A stretch of 11,441 bases of DNA. Origin: an uncultured Selenomonadales bacterium. Its GTDB lineage: Bacteria > Bacillota_C > Negativicutes > Selenomonadales > Selenomonadaceae. Shown one piece after another: positions 1 to 6,259 of the stretch (positions within the stretch are counted from its first letter, which is position 1; every line of letters starts with the position of its first letter). The position numbers were made by a program, and so were the translations under genes. The DNA is taken from the NCBI GenBank assembly GCA_937916025.1, contig CALGGX010000027.1, positions 1 through 11,441 of the forward strand, in the 5' to 3' direction. The notes under the pieces are model-generated. The model made no database searches. It was not told the DNA's origin and saw nothing but the letters and a program-made list of their open reading frames with translations.

Positions 1-462
1 AAGGCCCTCCGCGCTGCTGAGGAAGGCGAGGTGCTGCTGAAGAACACCGACCACCTGCTGCCGCTTGCCGCCGGCACGAAGGTGCTCGTCTGCGGCCCCA
101 ACGCCAACACCATCCGCGGCCTCAACGGCGGCTGGAGCTACACCTGGCAGGGCAAGCGCGGCGACGAGCTGGGCGCACAATACAACACCATCCTCGAGGC
201 CATGCAGCACGAGTTCGGCCCGTCCAACGTTACCTTCGCCCAGGGCGTCCGCTACATCGAAGAGGGCAATTGGTTCGACGAATACACCGACGACCGCATG
301 GTTCAGGAGGCCGTCCAGGCCGCCCGCCATGCCGACGTTGTCATGCTCTGCGTAGGCGAGAACTCCTACTGCGAGACCCCGGGCAACCTCAACGAACTGG
401 CTCTTTCGGCTAACCAGCAAGCCCTCGTGAAGGCCGTCGCCGCCACCGGCAAGCCCATCGAG
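1..462 (+). CDS. Glycoside hydrolase family 3 beta-glucosidase-like protein, internal fragment
   Basis: The frame is open from base 1 and begins inside the gene, so the GTG at base 31 is not a real start. The visible part is the GH3 C-terminal alpha/beta sandwich domain (PF01915 type). It has the domain-opening VLLKNTDHLLPL, then KVLVCGPNANT, GGWSYTWQGKRGDE, and ADVVMLCVGENSYCETPGN at about bases 328-384, which is the region holding the acid/base glutamate in many GH3 enzymes. It ends at ALVKAVAATGKPI. GH3 enzymes of this BglX-like type hydrolyse beta-glucosides or other beta-glycosides and are usually exported. The TIM-barrel half with the nucleophile lies off the left edge. After GKPI a GH3 protein should continue with a hydrophobic strand and then an EGRPR-like motif. 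Instead the sequence becomes antisense to an ABC permease, so the gene is cut at about base 460. The wording resembles Bacteroidales enzymes and the codons are far more GC-rich than the rest of the window. Confidence 0.85.
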
Positions 463-475
463 GACTACATCATCA
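455..475. other. Junction between two unrelated sequences
   Basis: A GH3 gene on the plus strand and a FecCD permease gene on the minus strand are both interrupted here, in convergent orientation. The GH3 reading departs from family expectation right after codon 457-459 (the isoleucine of GKPI). The permease reading hits a TAG at 465-467 after only about a third of its normal length. GC content and codon choice change at the same place. No inverted repeat, target duplication, att-like site or transposase is visible. The pattern suits an assembly or library chimera better than a natural insertion, though the sequence alone cannot exclude a real rearrangement. Confidence 0.75.
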
Positions 476-824
476 TTGATGGATTCGTGGTCAGCAATCC
501 CGAATCGCTGCGGACGAGCATGACGAAAATGCCGAACAATCCCGCGCCGCTCGAAATGCCGATGATGTGCGGATCGGCGAGCGGATTTTTCATGACGGCT
601 TGCAAGATCGCTCCCGACAACGCGAGATTGATGCCGACCAGCATGGCAACGATCGTTCGCGGCAGGCGAATGTTTTCGATGATCTGAAATTGCGTCGTGT
701 CGAGCGTCCCGTGCAGAATGTTCATTGCCGGAATGTCGACGGATCCGAATGCGAGACTGCAAACGAACGCGCTCGCCGCGAAAATCGTCAATGCCGTCAA
801 GACGAAGAATTTCTTATGCGGCAT
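465..824 (-). CDS. FecCD-family ABC transporter permease, N-terminal part only
   Basis: This is the inner-membrane subunit of a BtuCD/FhuB-type importer for iron-siderophore, haem or cobalamin. The hallmark is the stretch [19 protein letters not shown], followed by [15 protein letters not shown] and [11 protein letters not shown], which is diagnostic for the family. About three membrane segments are visible: one near the N-terminus ([20 protein letters not shown]), one at [15 protein letters not shown], and one at [20 protein letters not shown] full protein has about 330 residues and about ten segments, so two thirds are lost at the junction, and the TAG at 465-467 is probably foreign. I prefer the ATG at 822-824, inside the end of the nucleotidase gene and 11 bp overlapping it. 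An in-frame ATG at 849-851 would give a 38-bp overlap but has no ribosome site. The overlap suggests translational coupling. The ligand cannot be told from this part. Confidence 0.85.
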   Translation of the reverse strand: MPHKKFFVLTALTIFAASAFVCSLAFGSVDIPAMNILHGTLDTTQFQIIENIRLPRTIVAMLVGINLALSGAILQAVMKNPLADPHIIGISSGAGLFGIFVMLVRSDSGLLTTNPSMMM

Positions 825-2391
825 TTCTTTCTGCAATTTCGCCGACAACATTGATGCGTCCGATGCCGATATCGGGCATGCCGACCGTGTTCAGATATTC
901 GACAACGGCATCTTCCGTTGATCCGTACTTGCCGACAGTTTTTCGACCGGCGAGCATTTCAAAGCCGTCGCCGCCGGAGAGCGGAAAATCCGCCGCCGCC
1001 AGAGTATACGTCTTCGAGTTTTCGAGCGGCTCGTCGCCGATATAAACGTCGCTGATCCTCGCGCCGACCCGCGCGGAAGGATCAAACGTAAACGTCATGC
1101 CGCTGACGTTCAAAAAGCCGCCGAATTCGTCGGGATAAAACGCAACGCTGTGTTCGAGCATCGCCTTGATCGATCTGCCATCGATCTCAATGACTCCGAT
1201 CGTGTTGCTGAAAGGGAAGATCGACAGGATGTTGCCGCGCGTGATCGCGCCGCTCGGAAGATCGGTACGAAGAGCACCGCCGTTGATGATTGCAATATCC
1301 GCACCGGTCTTCCATCTGAATGCGTCTGCAGTGAGATTGCCGAGCTCGGACTCATGTCGACGCACGAAACTGCGCTCGCCCGTCAATCGACGTTCGGATT
1401 GCGTGATCACTTCGTTGAAGATTTTTTTGTTCTCGACCTCGATTGTCGCGAGTTTTTCGAGAACGGTCGCATCGGGCGTCGGAGCGATGCGTTTCACTTC
1501 GAGCGCGTCAAGCAATTGCGCCTGTTTCGCCGTAATTCGGTGATTGCGCATCAGCAGTTTGACGCGCCCGAGTTTATGTTCATGACAACCGGTCTGCACA
1601 ATCAGAGTGTTGCCGATCATCAGCCCGTCCGGCAGAGTCGTGTGGCTGTGACCGTCGACAATCAGATCGATTTCCGGAACTGCCGCCGCGAGTTGTTTGC
1701 TCGTAACGCTCGCGCTGTCGTTTACTCCGAGATGCGTGACGGCAATCAACACGTCGACTTTCGAGCGAATTTTGCCGACGATCATTTTCGATTGCTCGAT
1801 CGGATCGAGGAACTCAATCGTCGTGATGTTCGCCGGATTGGTGCTGTAAGCCGTGTCGGGCGTCGATAAACCGAACACGCCGACTTTTGTTCCGTCCGCC
1901 ATTTTGAAAATCTTATACGGCTTGAACGCGAACTTATGATTTTTGCGTTGCGCGATGTTTGCACTCAAAACCGAGCCCTTGAAAGCCTTCGACAATTGCT
2001 CGAGCCGGGTGAAGCCGTAATTAAAATCGTGATTGCCGGGCGTGACGACATCAACTCCGGCGACGTTGAGCAATTCAACCATGTTCATTCCCCGGCTGAT
2101 ATTGACGCGCGGCGTACCATGAAAAGTATCGCCGGCATCGAGCCAAAGCACCATGGGATTTTTCACCTTCGTCGCCTTGACAGCCGCCGACATTTCCGCG
2201 AGCCCGATCGATTTCCCGCCGTCGTCGTCTGTCGAAACACGCGAGTGCTGATCGTTGGTATGGAAGATGATCAGTTCTCCGGCTTGCGTGCCGAACTTCG
2301 GCGATTCCGCTGCGTCAACCGACGGCAATAAGCAGAGCAACAACATCAGGAACAGCGGGAGTAAAAATTTTCCCCGCAAAAAGTTTTTCAT
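814..2391 (-). CDS. UshA-family 5'-nucleotidase / 2',3'-cyclic phosphodiesterase, exported
   Basis: The protein has 525 residues, normal for the family. Residues 1-28 form a Sec signal peptide (basic MKNFLRGK, long Leu-rich core, cleavage likely after VDA). The N-terminal calcineurin-like metallophosphatase domain carries the two-metal site: HTNDQH (D47, H49), LDAGDTF (D88), GNHDF (N120-H121-D122), TH at 219-220 and DGHSH (H248, H250). The C-terminal substrate domain has the NGGALR motif (370-375), FPFSNTI, and phenylalanines near 426 and 477 (GGF and SGGDGF) that fit the nucleobase-stacking pair. Family members strip phosphate from nucleotides outside the cytoplasm so that nucleosides and phosphate can be imported. 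The start is supported by GAGGTGAT at 2397-2404, five bases before the ATG. The gene is first in a leftward operon and overlaps the FecCD permease start. Exact substrate preference is inferred only. Confidence 0.95.
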   Translation of the reverse strand: MKNFLRGKFLLPLFLMLLLCLLPSVDAAESPKFGTQAGELIIFHTNDQHSRVSTDDDGGKSIGLAEMSAAVKATKVKNPMVLWLDAGDTFHGTPRVNISRGMNMVELLNVAGVDVVTPGNHDFNYGFTRLEQLSKAFKGSVLSANIAQRKNHKFAFKPYKIFKMADGTKVGVFGLSTPDTAYSTNPANITTIEFLDPIEQSKMIVGKIRSKVDVLIAVTHLGVNDSASVTSKQLAAAVPEIDLIVDGHSHTTLPDGLMIGNTLIVQTGCHEHKLGRVKLLMRNHRITAKQAQLLDALEVKRIAPTPDATVLEKLATIEVENKKIFNEVITQSERRLTGERSFVRRHESELGNLTADAFRWKTGADIAIINGGALRTDLPSGAITRGNILSIFPFSNTIGVIEIDGRSIKAMLEHSVAFYPDEFGGFLNVSGMTFTFDPSARVGARISDVYIGDEPLENSKTYTLAAADFPLSGGDGFEMLAGRKTVGKYGSTEDAVVEYLNTVGMPDIGIGRINVVGEIAERNAA

Positions 2392-2421
2392 TTCGTATCA
2401 CCTCGAGAAAATCTATTCGAC

Positions 2422-2453
2422 TTGACGGCGGCAAATCCTTTTGACAGCCGCAA
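2422..2453. repeat. Imperfect 13-bp direct repeat in divergent promoter region
   Basis: TTGACGGCGGCAA (2422-2434) and TTGACAGCCGCAA (2441-2453) match at 11 of 13 positions and start 19 bp apart, close to two helical turns. The second copy contains the predicted -35 box of the LicD promoter. The pair could be a regulator binding site serving both divergent genes, but chance or a duplicated -35 region is equally possible. Confidence 0.4.
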
Positions 2454-2469
2454 TTGATTGATATACAAT
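2441..2469 (+). promoter_or_regulatory. Sigma-70/SigA-type promoter for the LicD operon
   Basis: TTGACA at 2441-2446, a 17-bp spacer, and TACAAT at 2464-2469 give a near-consensus housekeeping promoter. Transcription would begin near 2476, leaving a leader of roughly 28 bases before the LicD start at 2504. I found no comparably good promoter for the leftward nucleotidase gene in this 110-bp spacer. Confidence 0.75.
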
Positions 2470-2490
2470 TTCGTCGGGAAATTTTTCAGC

Positions 2491-2506
2491 GGAGATGAAG
2501 TCGATG
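2491..2506 (+). promoter_or_regulatory. Ribosome binding site that decides the first LicD start
   Basis: GGAG at 2491-2494 directly touches the in-frame ATG at 2495, so that ATG cannot be the start. The next in-frame ATG at 2504 lies nine bases downstream of GGAG. The start at 2504 also aligns the protein better with the second LicD copy (MEEKSF versus MKSF). Confidence 0.65.
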
Positions 2507-3490
2507 GAAGAAAAATCATTCGTCAAGGATTTGTATCTCGATGAAATTCGACTCGGATATTTGGTGACGAGTCAACGCAAGCGGCTGTGGAATGTTCAGA
2601 TCAAATTGATTCTCGAGGTCGCTCGGATTTGTCGAAAACATGACATTCGATGGTTCGCGCATGGCGGAACTCTGCTCGGAGCCGTCCGACACAAGGGCTT
2701 CATTCCGTGGGATGACGATGTCGATCTGCTGATGCTTCGTCCGGATTACGACAAATTCATGCGTGTTGCGCCGACGGAACTCAAACCGGAGTTTTTTCTC
2801 GACAATTGGATCAATCATCGATTGGAAGAAGAATCGGATTTTGATCAATCGATCGATGACAAATTTCCGAGCTTGTCGAAAGAGATCGTTGACGACATTC
2901 GCGCAAAAAAAAGATATTGGCCGCTAAATGCGGGCTATGCAAAGCTCCGCGCCAACGACACGACGCAAATTCAATGGTCGGAACGACGCAACGTACATCA
3001 AGGCATTTGGATTGATATATTCCCGTTCGATCCGACACCGCCTTTCGACGATCCGAAAGATCAAACGCATTTCGAGATCGCGAAAGAACTGTTTCTTGCC
3101 GTCGGCGAAAGACCGCGCGTAAAAAAAATGTTGGCGACGAACTCGGAGTTTGTCACGCCGCTTGATCGATTGGAGGCGATGATCGAGTTGCCGTTCCGAG
3201 ATCGGGCGCGAGTTTACGAAGAGTATTTAAGCAAAACATTTTGCAATTCGCGAAACGTCTCGTGGCGGACGAAATTTCTGTTCAATCGAAAATTCATTGC
3301 GGCGTATTGCTTCGAGAAGACGATTGAGTTGCCCTATGAATTGATATCGCTGTCGTGTCCGGCGGATTATGACGGCGCGCTTACGGCATGGTACGGCGAT
3401 TGGCGCAAAGTGTTGTTTTACACCGTGCACGATTGCGTTTGGAGTGACAATATTTCTTACAAAGATTATTTCGCACAAGTTACGCGATAA
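2504..3490 (+). CDS. LicD-family phosphotransferase (copy 1)
   Basis: The protein has 328 residues. It belongs to the LicD family (PF04991), enzymes with a nucleotidyltransferase-like fold that move phosphocholine or a similar phospho-alcohol from a nucleotide-activated donor onto cell-surface glycans. The core signature is complete: WFAHGGTLLGAVRHKGF at about 50-66, then IPWDDDVDL with the metal-binding acidic cluster D70-D72 and D74. QGIWIDIFPFDP follows near residue 168. No signal peptide or membrane segment is seen, so the enzyme should act in the cytoplasm on a glycan precursor. It stands first in a rightward operon, 15 bp ahead of a close paralogue, and shares the ending SYKDYFAQVTR with it. 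The acceptor is unknown. No choline kinase or cytidylyltransferase genes (licA/licC) are in the window, so phosphocholine as donor is not established. Confidence 0.9.
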   Translation: MEEKSFVKDLYLDEIRLGYLVTSQRKRLWNVQIKLILEVARICRKHDIRWFAHGGTLLGAVRHKGFIPWDDDVDLLMLRPDYDKFMRVAPTELKPEFFLDNWINHRLEEESDFDQSIDDKFPSLSKEIVDDIRAKKRYWPLNAGYAKLRANDTTQIQWSERRNVHQGIWIDIFPFDPTPPFDDPKDQTHFEIAKELFLAVGERPRVKKMLATNSEFVTPLDRLEAMIELPFRDRARVYEEYLSKTFCNSRNVSWRTKFLFNRKFIAAYCFEKTIELPYELISLSCPADYDGALTAWYGDWRKVLFYTVHDCVWSDNISYKDYFAQVTR

Positions 3491-3493
3491 AAA

Positions 3494-3499
3494 AGGAGG
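3494..3499 (+). promoter_or_regulatory. Strong Shine-Dalgarno for the second LicD copy
   Basis: AGGAGG lies six bases before the ATG at 3506, in the 15-bp gap after the first LicD stop. It shows that the second gene was translated from the same message before it was broken. Confidence 0.75.
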
Positions 3500-3505
3500 C
3501 AGTTT

Positions 3506-4500
3506 ATGAAGTCGTTTATTAATGAATTGTTTTTTGACGAGGTGCGATGCGGATATCTGGTGACGAGTCAACGCAAGCGACTGTGGAATGTTCAGATCAA
3601 ATTGATCAATGAATTTGCGCGTATCTGCAAAAAACATAATTTGAAGTGGTTCGCATATGCGGGAACATTGCTCGGAGCCGCGCGGCATAACGGATTTATC
3701 CCGTGGGATGACGATGTTGATCTGGCAATGCTTCGTCCGGATTACGACAAGTTCATTCAAATTGCGCCTACGGAACTCGATTCCAATTACTTCCTCGATA
3801 ATTGGATTGACTATCGCTTGGAAGAGGAAGCGGCTTTTGATGACAATACCGACGAAAATTTGCAGTTCCTCTCGACTGAAGTTACAAACACAATCCGTAG
3901 TAAAAACTGGTTTTGGCCGACCCGCGCGGGATATGTGAAACTTCGCGACAGTAATACGATTCAATTGAATTGGGCTTCGCGCAAAACGTCAACCAAGGCA
4001 TTTGGATTGACATTTTTCCGCTCGATTTTGTCCCGCCGTTCGCCGACGAGAAAAAGCAACGTAATTTTGACATTGCAACAGAACTGTTTCTTGCCGTGAG
4101 TCATCGACAGAAGATCATTGACGGATTGAATAACAAAAAAAGTTTTGTCACACCGCTCGATCAGCTTAAGAAATTTCTCGATATGCCGTTTCATCTGCGC
4201 GCGCGTAATTTTGAAAAACATATGGCAGATTTATATACAGAATTGCAAAATACCGAATCGCAATATGTCGGGGGGTTGTTGCTGTTTCTTCGCAGGAAAC
4301 GCATATTTAAAGTCGCATCGTTCGATAAAACGATTGATTTGCCGTTTGAACTTGCAACAATTTCTTGTCCGGCGGAATACGATGATGTTTTGACAAGTTG
4401 GTACGGCAATTGGCGTGAACCGGTTTTTAAAAAAGGACACAGTCGAATTTGGAGCGATACGATGTCTTACAAAGACTACTTCGCGCAAGTTACGCGATAA
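3506..4500 (+). pseudogene. LicD-family phosphotransferase (copy 2), frameshifted
   Basis: This is a tandem paralogue of the upstream gene. It has the same signature (WFAYAGTLLGAARHNGF, then IPWDDDVDL with D68-D70 and D72) and the same C-terminal ending. The frame from 3506 is correct up to NWASRK at about 3985. It then reads nonsense (TSTKAFGLTFF) and stops at 4099. The correct continuation, NVNQGIWIDIFPLDFVPPF, is in another frame and runs cleanly to the stop at 4500. Comparison with copy 1 (ERRNVHQGIWIDIFP) shows that one A is missing from the run at 3983-3986. With the base restored the product would have 331 residues, matching copy 1. The acidic catalytic cluster precedes the break, but the truncated 197-residue product lacks the C-terminal 40 percent. 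A homopolymer sequencing error, a true recent mutation, or phase variation would all look like this. No ideal slippery heptamer is present. Confidence 0.85.
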
Positions 4501-4534
4501 AAAAAAAAGGCGGTTAAACCGCTTTTTTTTTTTT
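4501..4534 (+). terminator. Rho-independent terminator after the LicD pair, symmetric
   Basis: The hairpin GCGGT-TAA-ACCGC is flanked by eight A on the left and twelve T on the right and begins immediately after the LicD stop codon. Because A and T runs flank both sides, it can also end leftward transcription from the aldehyde dehydrogenase gene. Confidence 0.85.
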
Positions 4535-4568
4535 CGTAATTCGTAATTAATAATGCGTAATTCGTAAT
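4534..4568. repeat. Heptamer tandem array, TCGTAAT type
   Basis: There are five consecutive 7-bp units: TCGTAAT, TCGTAAT, TAATAAT, GCGTAAT, TCGTAAT. The array starts at the last T of the terminator. It is the partner of a second array with a one-base-different unit 16 bp further on. Confidence 0.8.
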
Positions 4569-4584
4569 TGAGAGCACGGTGTTT

Positions 4585-4626
4585 TAATTCCTAATTCCTA
4601 ATTCCTAACTCCTAATTCCTAATTAT
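4585..4626. repeat. Heptamer tandem array, TAATTCC type, reaching the ALDH stop codon
   Basis: The units are TAATTCC three times, TAACTCC, TAATTCC, and a partial TAATTAT whose last base is the first base of the ALDH stop codon on the other strand. The unit differs from the neighbouring array (TAATTCG in the same phase) only in its last base. It resembles the short tandemly repeated heptamers known from some other bacteria. Confidence 0.85.
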
Positions 4627-6110
4627 CAATACAGTCCGCTGACGTTCTCGCCGGTGTTGATGAAGATGTTTTTCTTCTGAGTGTAAGCATTCATGATCAT
4701 CTTGTGAGTTTCGCGCCCGATGCCGGATTTTTTATATCCTCCGAACGGTGCACCTGCCGGCAGATCGTTGTAAGCGTTGATCCACATGCGCCCCGTTTCA
4801 ATCGCGCGCGCGACTCGGAGTGCACGATTGATGTCTTGCGTCCAAACCGCGCCGCCGAGTCCGTATTCGCTGTCGTTCGCCATCTCAATCACTTCGGCTT
4901 CGTCATGGAACTTGATCACGACCGCCACCGGTCCGAAAATCTCCTCGCATGCAACCGTCATCTTGTTATTGACGTCCGCAATCAAAGTCGGTTTCATGAA
5001 TGCGCCGTTTTCGCCGCCTTCGACGACAGCCCGCTCGCCGCCCGTGATCACTTGCGCGCCTTCGGATTTTCCGATCTCGACATACTTCAGAATTTTTTCG
5101 AGCTGACGTTTGTCGATTTGCGAGCCCATTTGCGTGTCGCGTTCCCACGGCAGACCGACTTTGACACTCTCGAATTTCGCCTTCAACGCCGCAACGAATT
5201 TGTCATAGAGAGTATCTTGCACGAAAATGCGCGAGCCCGCACAGCATACCTGCCCTTGATTGAAGAGAATGCCGACGCATGCGCCGTCGATTGCTTTGTC
5301 GAAATTGCAATCGTCGAAGTAGATGTTTGCGGACTTGCCGCCGAGCTCGAGCGTCGCGGGGATCAATTTCTTTGCCGCCGCCTCTGCTACGGAATAGCCG
5401 ACTTCGGTCGAGCCCGTGAACGCCAATTTCCGAATGTCGGGATGATCGAGAACAAATTGCCCCGTCTTGCTGCCGCTGCCCGTGACGATGTTCAGAACGC
5501 CGGGCGGCAATTCTTTTTCGATCAGTTTTGCGAATTCGAGGATCGACAGCGAAGTTGTCGACGACGGTTTGAAGATGATGCAGTTTCCTGCCGCAAGCGC
5601 GGGCGCGAGTTTCCATGCGCCCATCAGGAACGGGAAGTTCCACGGCACGATCTGACCGACGACGCCGATCGGCTCGTTGATGATGATGCTGAGTGCGTCC
5701 TCGCGGAGCATTGTCGCCGAACCTTCTTCCGCGCGGATTACGCCGGCGAAGTAACGGAAATGATCGGAGCTGAGCGGCACATCGACGTTGAGCGTCTCGC
5801 GAATGGGCTTGCCGTTGTCGAGCGTTTCGATCATTGCAAGATGCTCGGCGTTTGCGTCGATGATGTCGGCGATTTTGAGCAGGATTGCGGCGCGTTCGAT
5901 GACGCCGACTTTTTTCCATGCCGGAAATGCTTTCCAAGCGGCGGCAACCGCCTCGTCAACGTCGGCTTTTGAAGCGGCGGCGCATTTTGTCATGAACTCG
6001 CCGTTGGCGGGATTGTAAACGTCAAACGTCTTGCCGCCCTCGGCGTCGCGCCATTTGCCGTCGATGAAGAGTTGATAGCTGTCCTGCCAAATCTTTTTCA
6101 CTGCAGTCAT
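4626..6110 (-). CDS. NAD(P)-dependent aldehyde dehydrogenase
   Basis: The enzyme oxidises an aldehyde to its carboxylic acid in the cytoplasm. Numbered from an in-frame GTG at 6117-6119, the landmarks are PWNFP (oxyanion Asn161), FKPS (cofactor Lys184), FTGSTEVG (Rossmann loop, about 235-241), LELGG (general base Glu258), GQVCCAGSR (nucleophile Cys292), EEIFGP (Glu393) and PFGGYKKSGIGRE near the C-terminus. All are intact, and 494 residues is normal for the superfamily. It resembles the acetaldehyde/broad-range ALDH group (AldB/ExaC-like), but the substrate is not determined by the sequence. I choose the ATG at 6108-6110 because GGAGTGA lies about six bases upstream of it; the GTG itself overlaps that ribosome site. 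The gene is alone, convergent with the LicD pair and divergent from the Sel1 gene. Confidence 0.95.
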   Translation of the reverse strand: MTAVKKIWQDSYQLFIDGKWRDAEGGKTFDVYNPANGEFMTKCAAASKADVDEAVAAAWKAFPAWKKVGVIERAAILLKIADIIDANAEHLAMIETLDNGKPIRETLNVDVPLSSDHFRYFAGVIRAEEGSATMLREDALSIIINEPIGVVGQIVPWNFPFLMGAWKLAPALAAGNCIIFKPSSTTSLSILEFAKLIEKELPPGVLNIVTGSGSKTGQFVLDHPDIRKLAFTGSTEVGYSVAEAAAKKLIPATLELGGKSANIYFDDCNFDKAIDGACVGILFNQGQVCCAGSRIFVQDTLYDKFVAALKAKFESVKVGLPWERDTQMGSQIDKRQLEKILKYVEIGKSEGAQVITGGERAVVEGGENGAFMKPTLIADVNNKMTVACEEIFGPVAVVIKFHDEAEVIEMANDSEYGLGGAVWTQDINRALRVARAIETGRMWINAYNDLPAGAPFGGYKKSGIGRETHKMIMNAYTQKKNIFINTGENVSGLY

Positions 6111-6142
6111 TCGATTCACTCCAATCTTGATGAATTGATTAT

Positions 6143-6173
6143 ATTATACAGTGCTCGAGTGCAAACCTGTCAA
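6143..6173 (-). promoter_or_regulatory. Promoter for the aldehyde dehydrogenase gene
   Basis: On the minus strand, TTGACA (6168-6173) and a perfect TATAAT (6143-6148) are separated by 19 bp, about two longer than ideal, with a TG directly before the TATAAT. It lies about 33 bp upstream of the chosen ATG, so the leader would be short. Confidence 0.6.
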
Positions 6174-6192
6174 GCAGAATTTTTTACAACTT

Positions 6193-6220
6193 TTGATTGC
6201 ATGCATGCAAAAAATATTAT
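6193..6220 (+). promoter_or_regulatory. Candidate promoter for the Sel1/CFI-box gene
   Basis: TTGATT (6193-6198) and TATTAT (6215-6220) are 16 bp apart and would start transcription near 6227, 33 bases before the chosen ATG. The spacer holds a perfect palindrome (separate entry). The boxes are imperfect, so this is a moderate call. Confidence 0.45.
6197..6210. promoter_or_regulatory. Perfect 14-bp palindrome TTGCATGCATGCAA, possible operator
   Basis: The sequence is identical to its own reverse complement over 14 bases. It overlaps the end of the predicted -35 box and fills most of the spacer before the -10, where a bound dimer would block RNA polymerase. It also lies upstream of the divergent ALDH promoter. 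The cognate regulator is unknown. Confidence 0.45.
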
Positions 6221-6259
6221 ATCATGGTTAGAAATTCCATGAGTAAAGGCGTGATGTTG

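Noticed and set aside
1..470. Natural horizontal transfer of the GH3 gene into the Firmicute genome.
   Set aside because: Both genes at the boundary are truncated in their coding regions and no mobility signature is present, so a chimeric assembly is simpler.
463..687. Continuation of the GH3 frame past the junction to a stop at 687, as if a 218-residue gene.
   Set aside because: The residues after GKPI are the antisense reading of a FecCD permease gene and match no GH3 sequence.
1150..1869. A 239-codon plus-strand frame opposite the 5'-nucleotidase.
   Set aside because: It is a codon-bias shadow of the nucleotidase. It has no promoter, ribosome site or family resemblance.
3980..3990. Programmed ribosomal frameshift in the second LicD gene.
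   Set aside because: The site is CGC AAA ACG, not a good X-XXY-YYZ slippery heptamer; a minus-one slip would leave lysine tRNA on CAA. A plain one-base deletion or read error fits better.
4534..4626. CRISPR-like or att-like interpretation of the intergenic repeats.
   Set aside because: The units are only 7 bp and directly tandem without spacers, and no cas or integrase gene is nearby.
4704..5972. A 422-codon open frame on the plus strand opposite the aldehyde dehydrogenase gene.
   Set aside because: It is antisense to a fully motif-supported ALDH, has a low-complexity Arg/Asp/Phe-rich composition with no recognisable motif, and is explained by the host gene's codon bias.
6197..6259. Earlier starts for the Sel1/CFI-box protein (TTG 6197, ATG 6224, 6239, 6254).
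   Set aside because: TTG 6197 lies inside the palindrome and predicted promoter. The other ATGs have weaker or badly spaced ribosome sites than ATG 6260, although they cannot be fully excluded.
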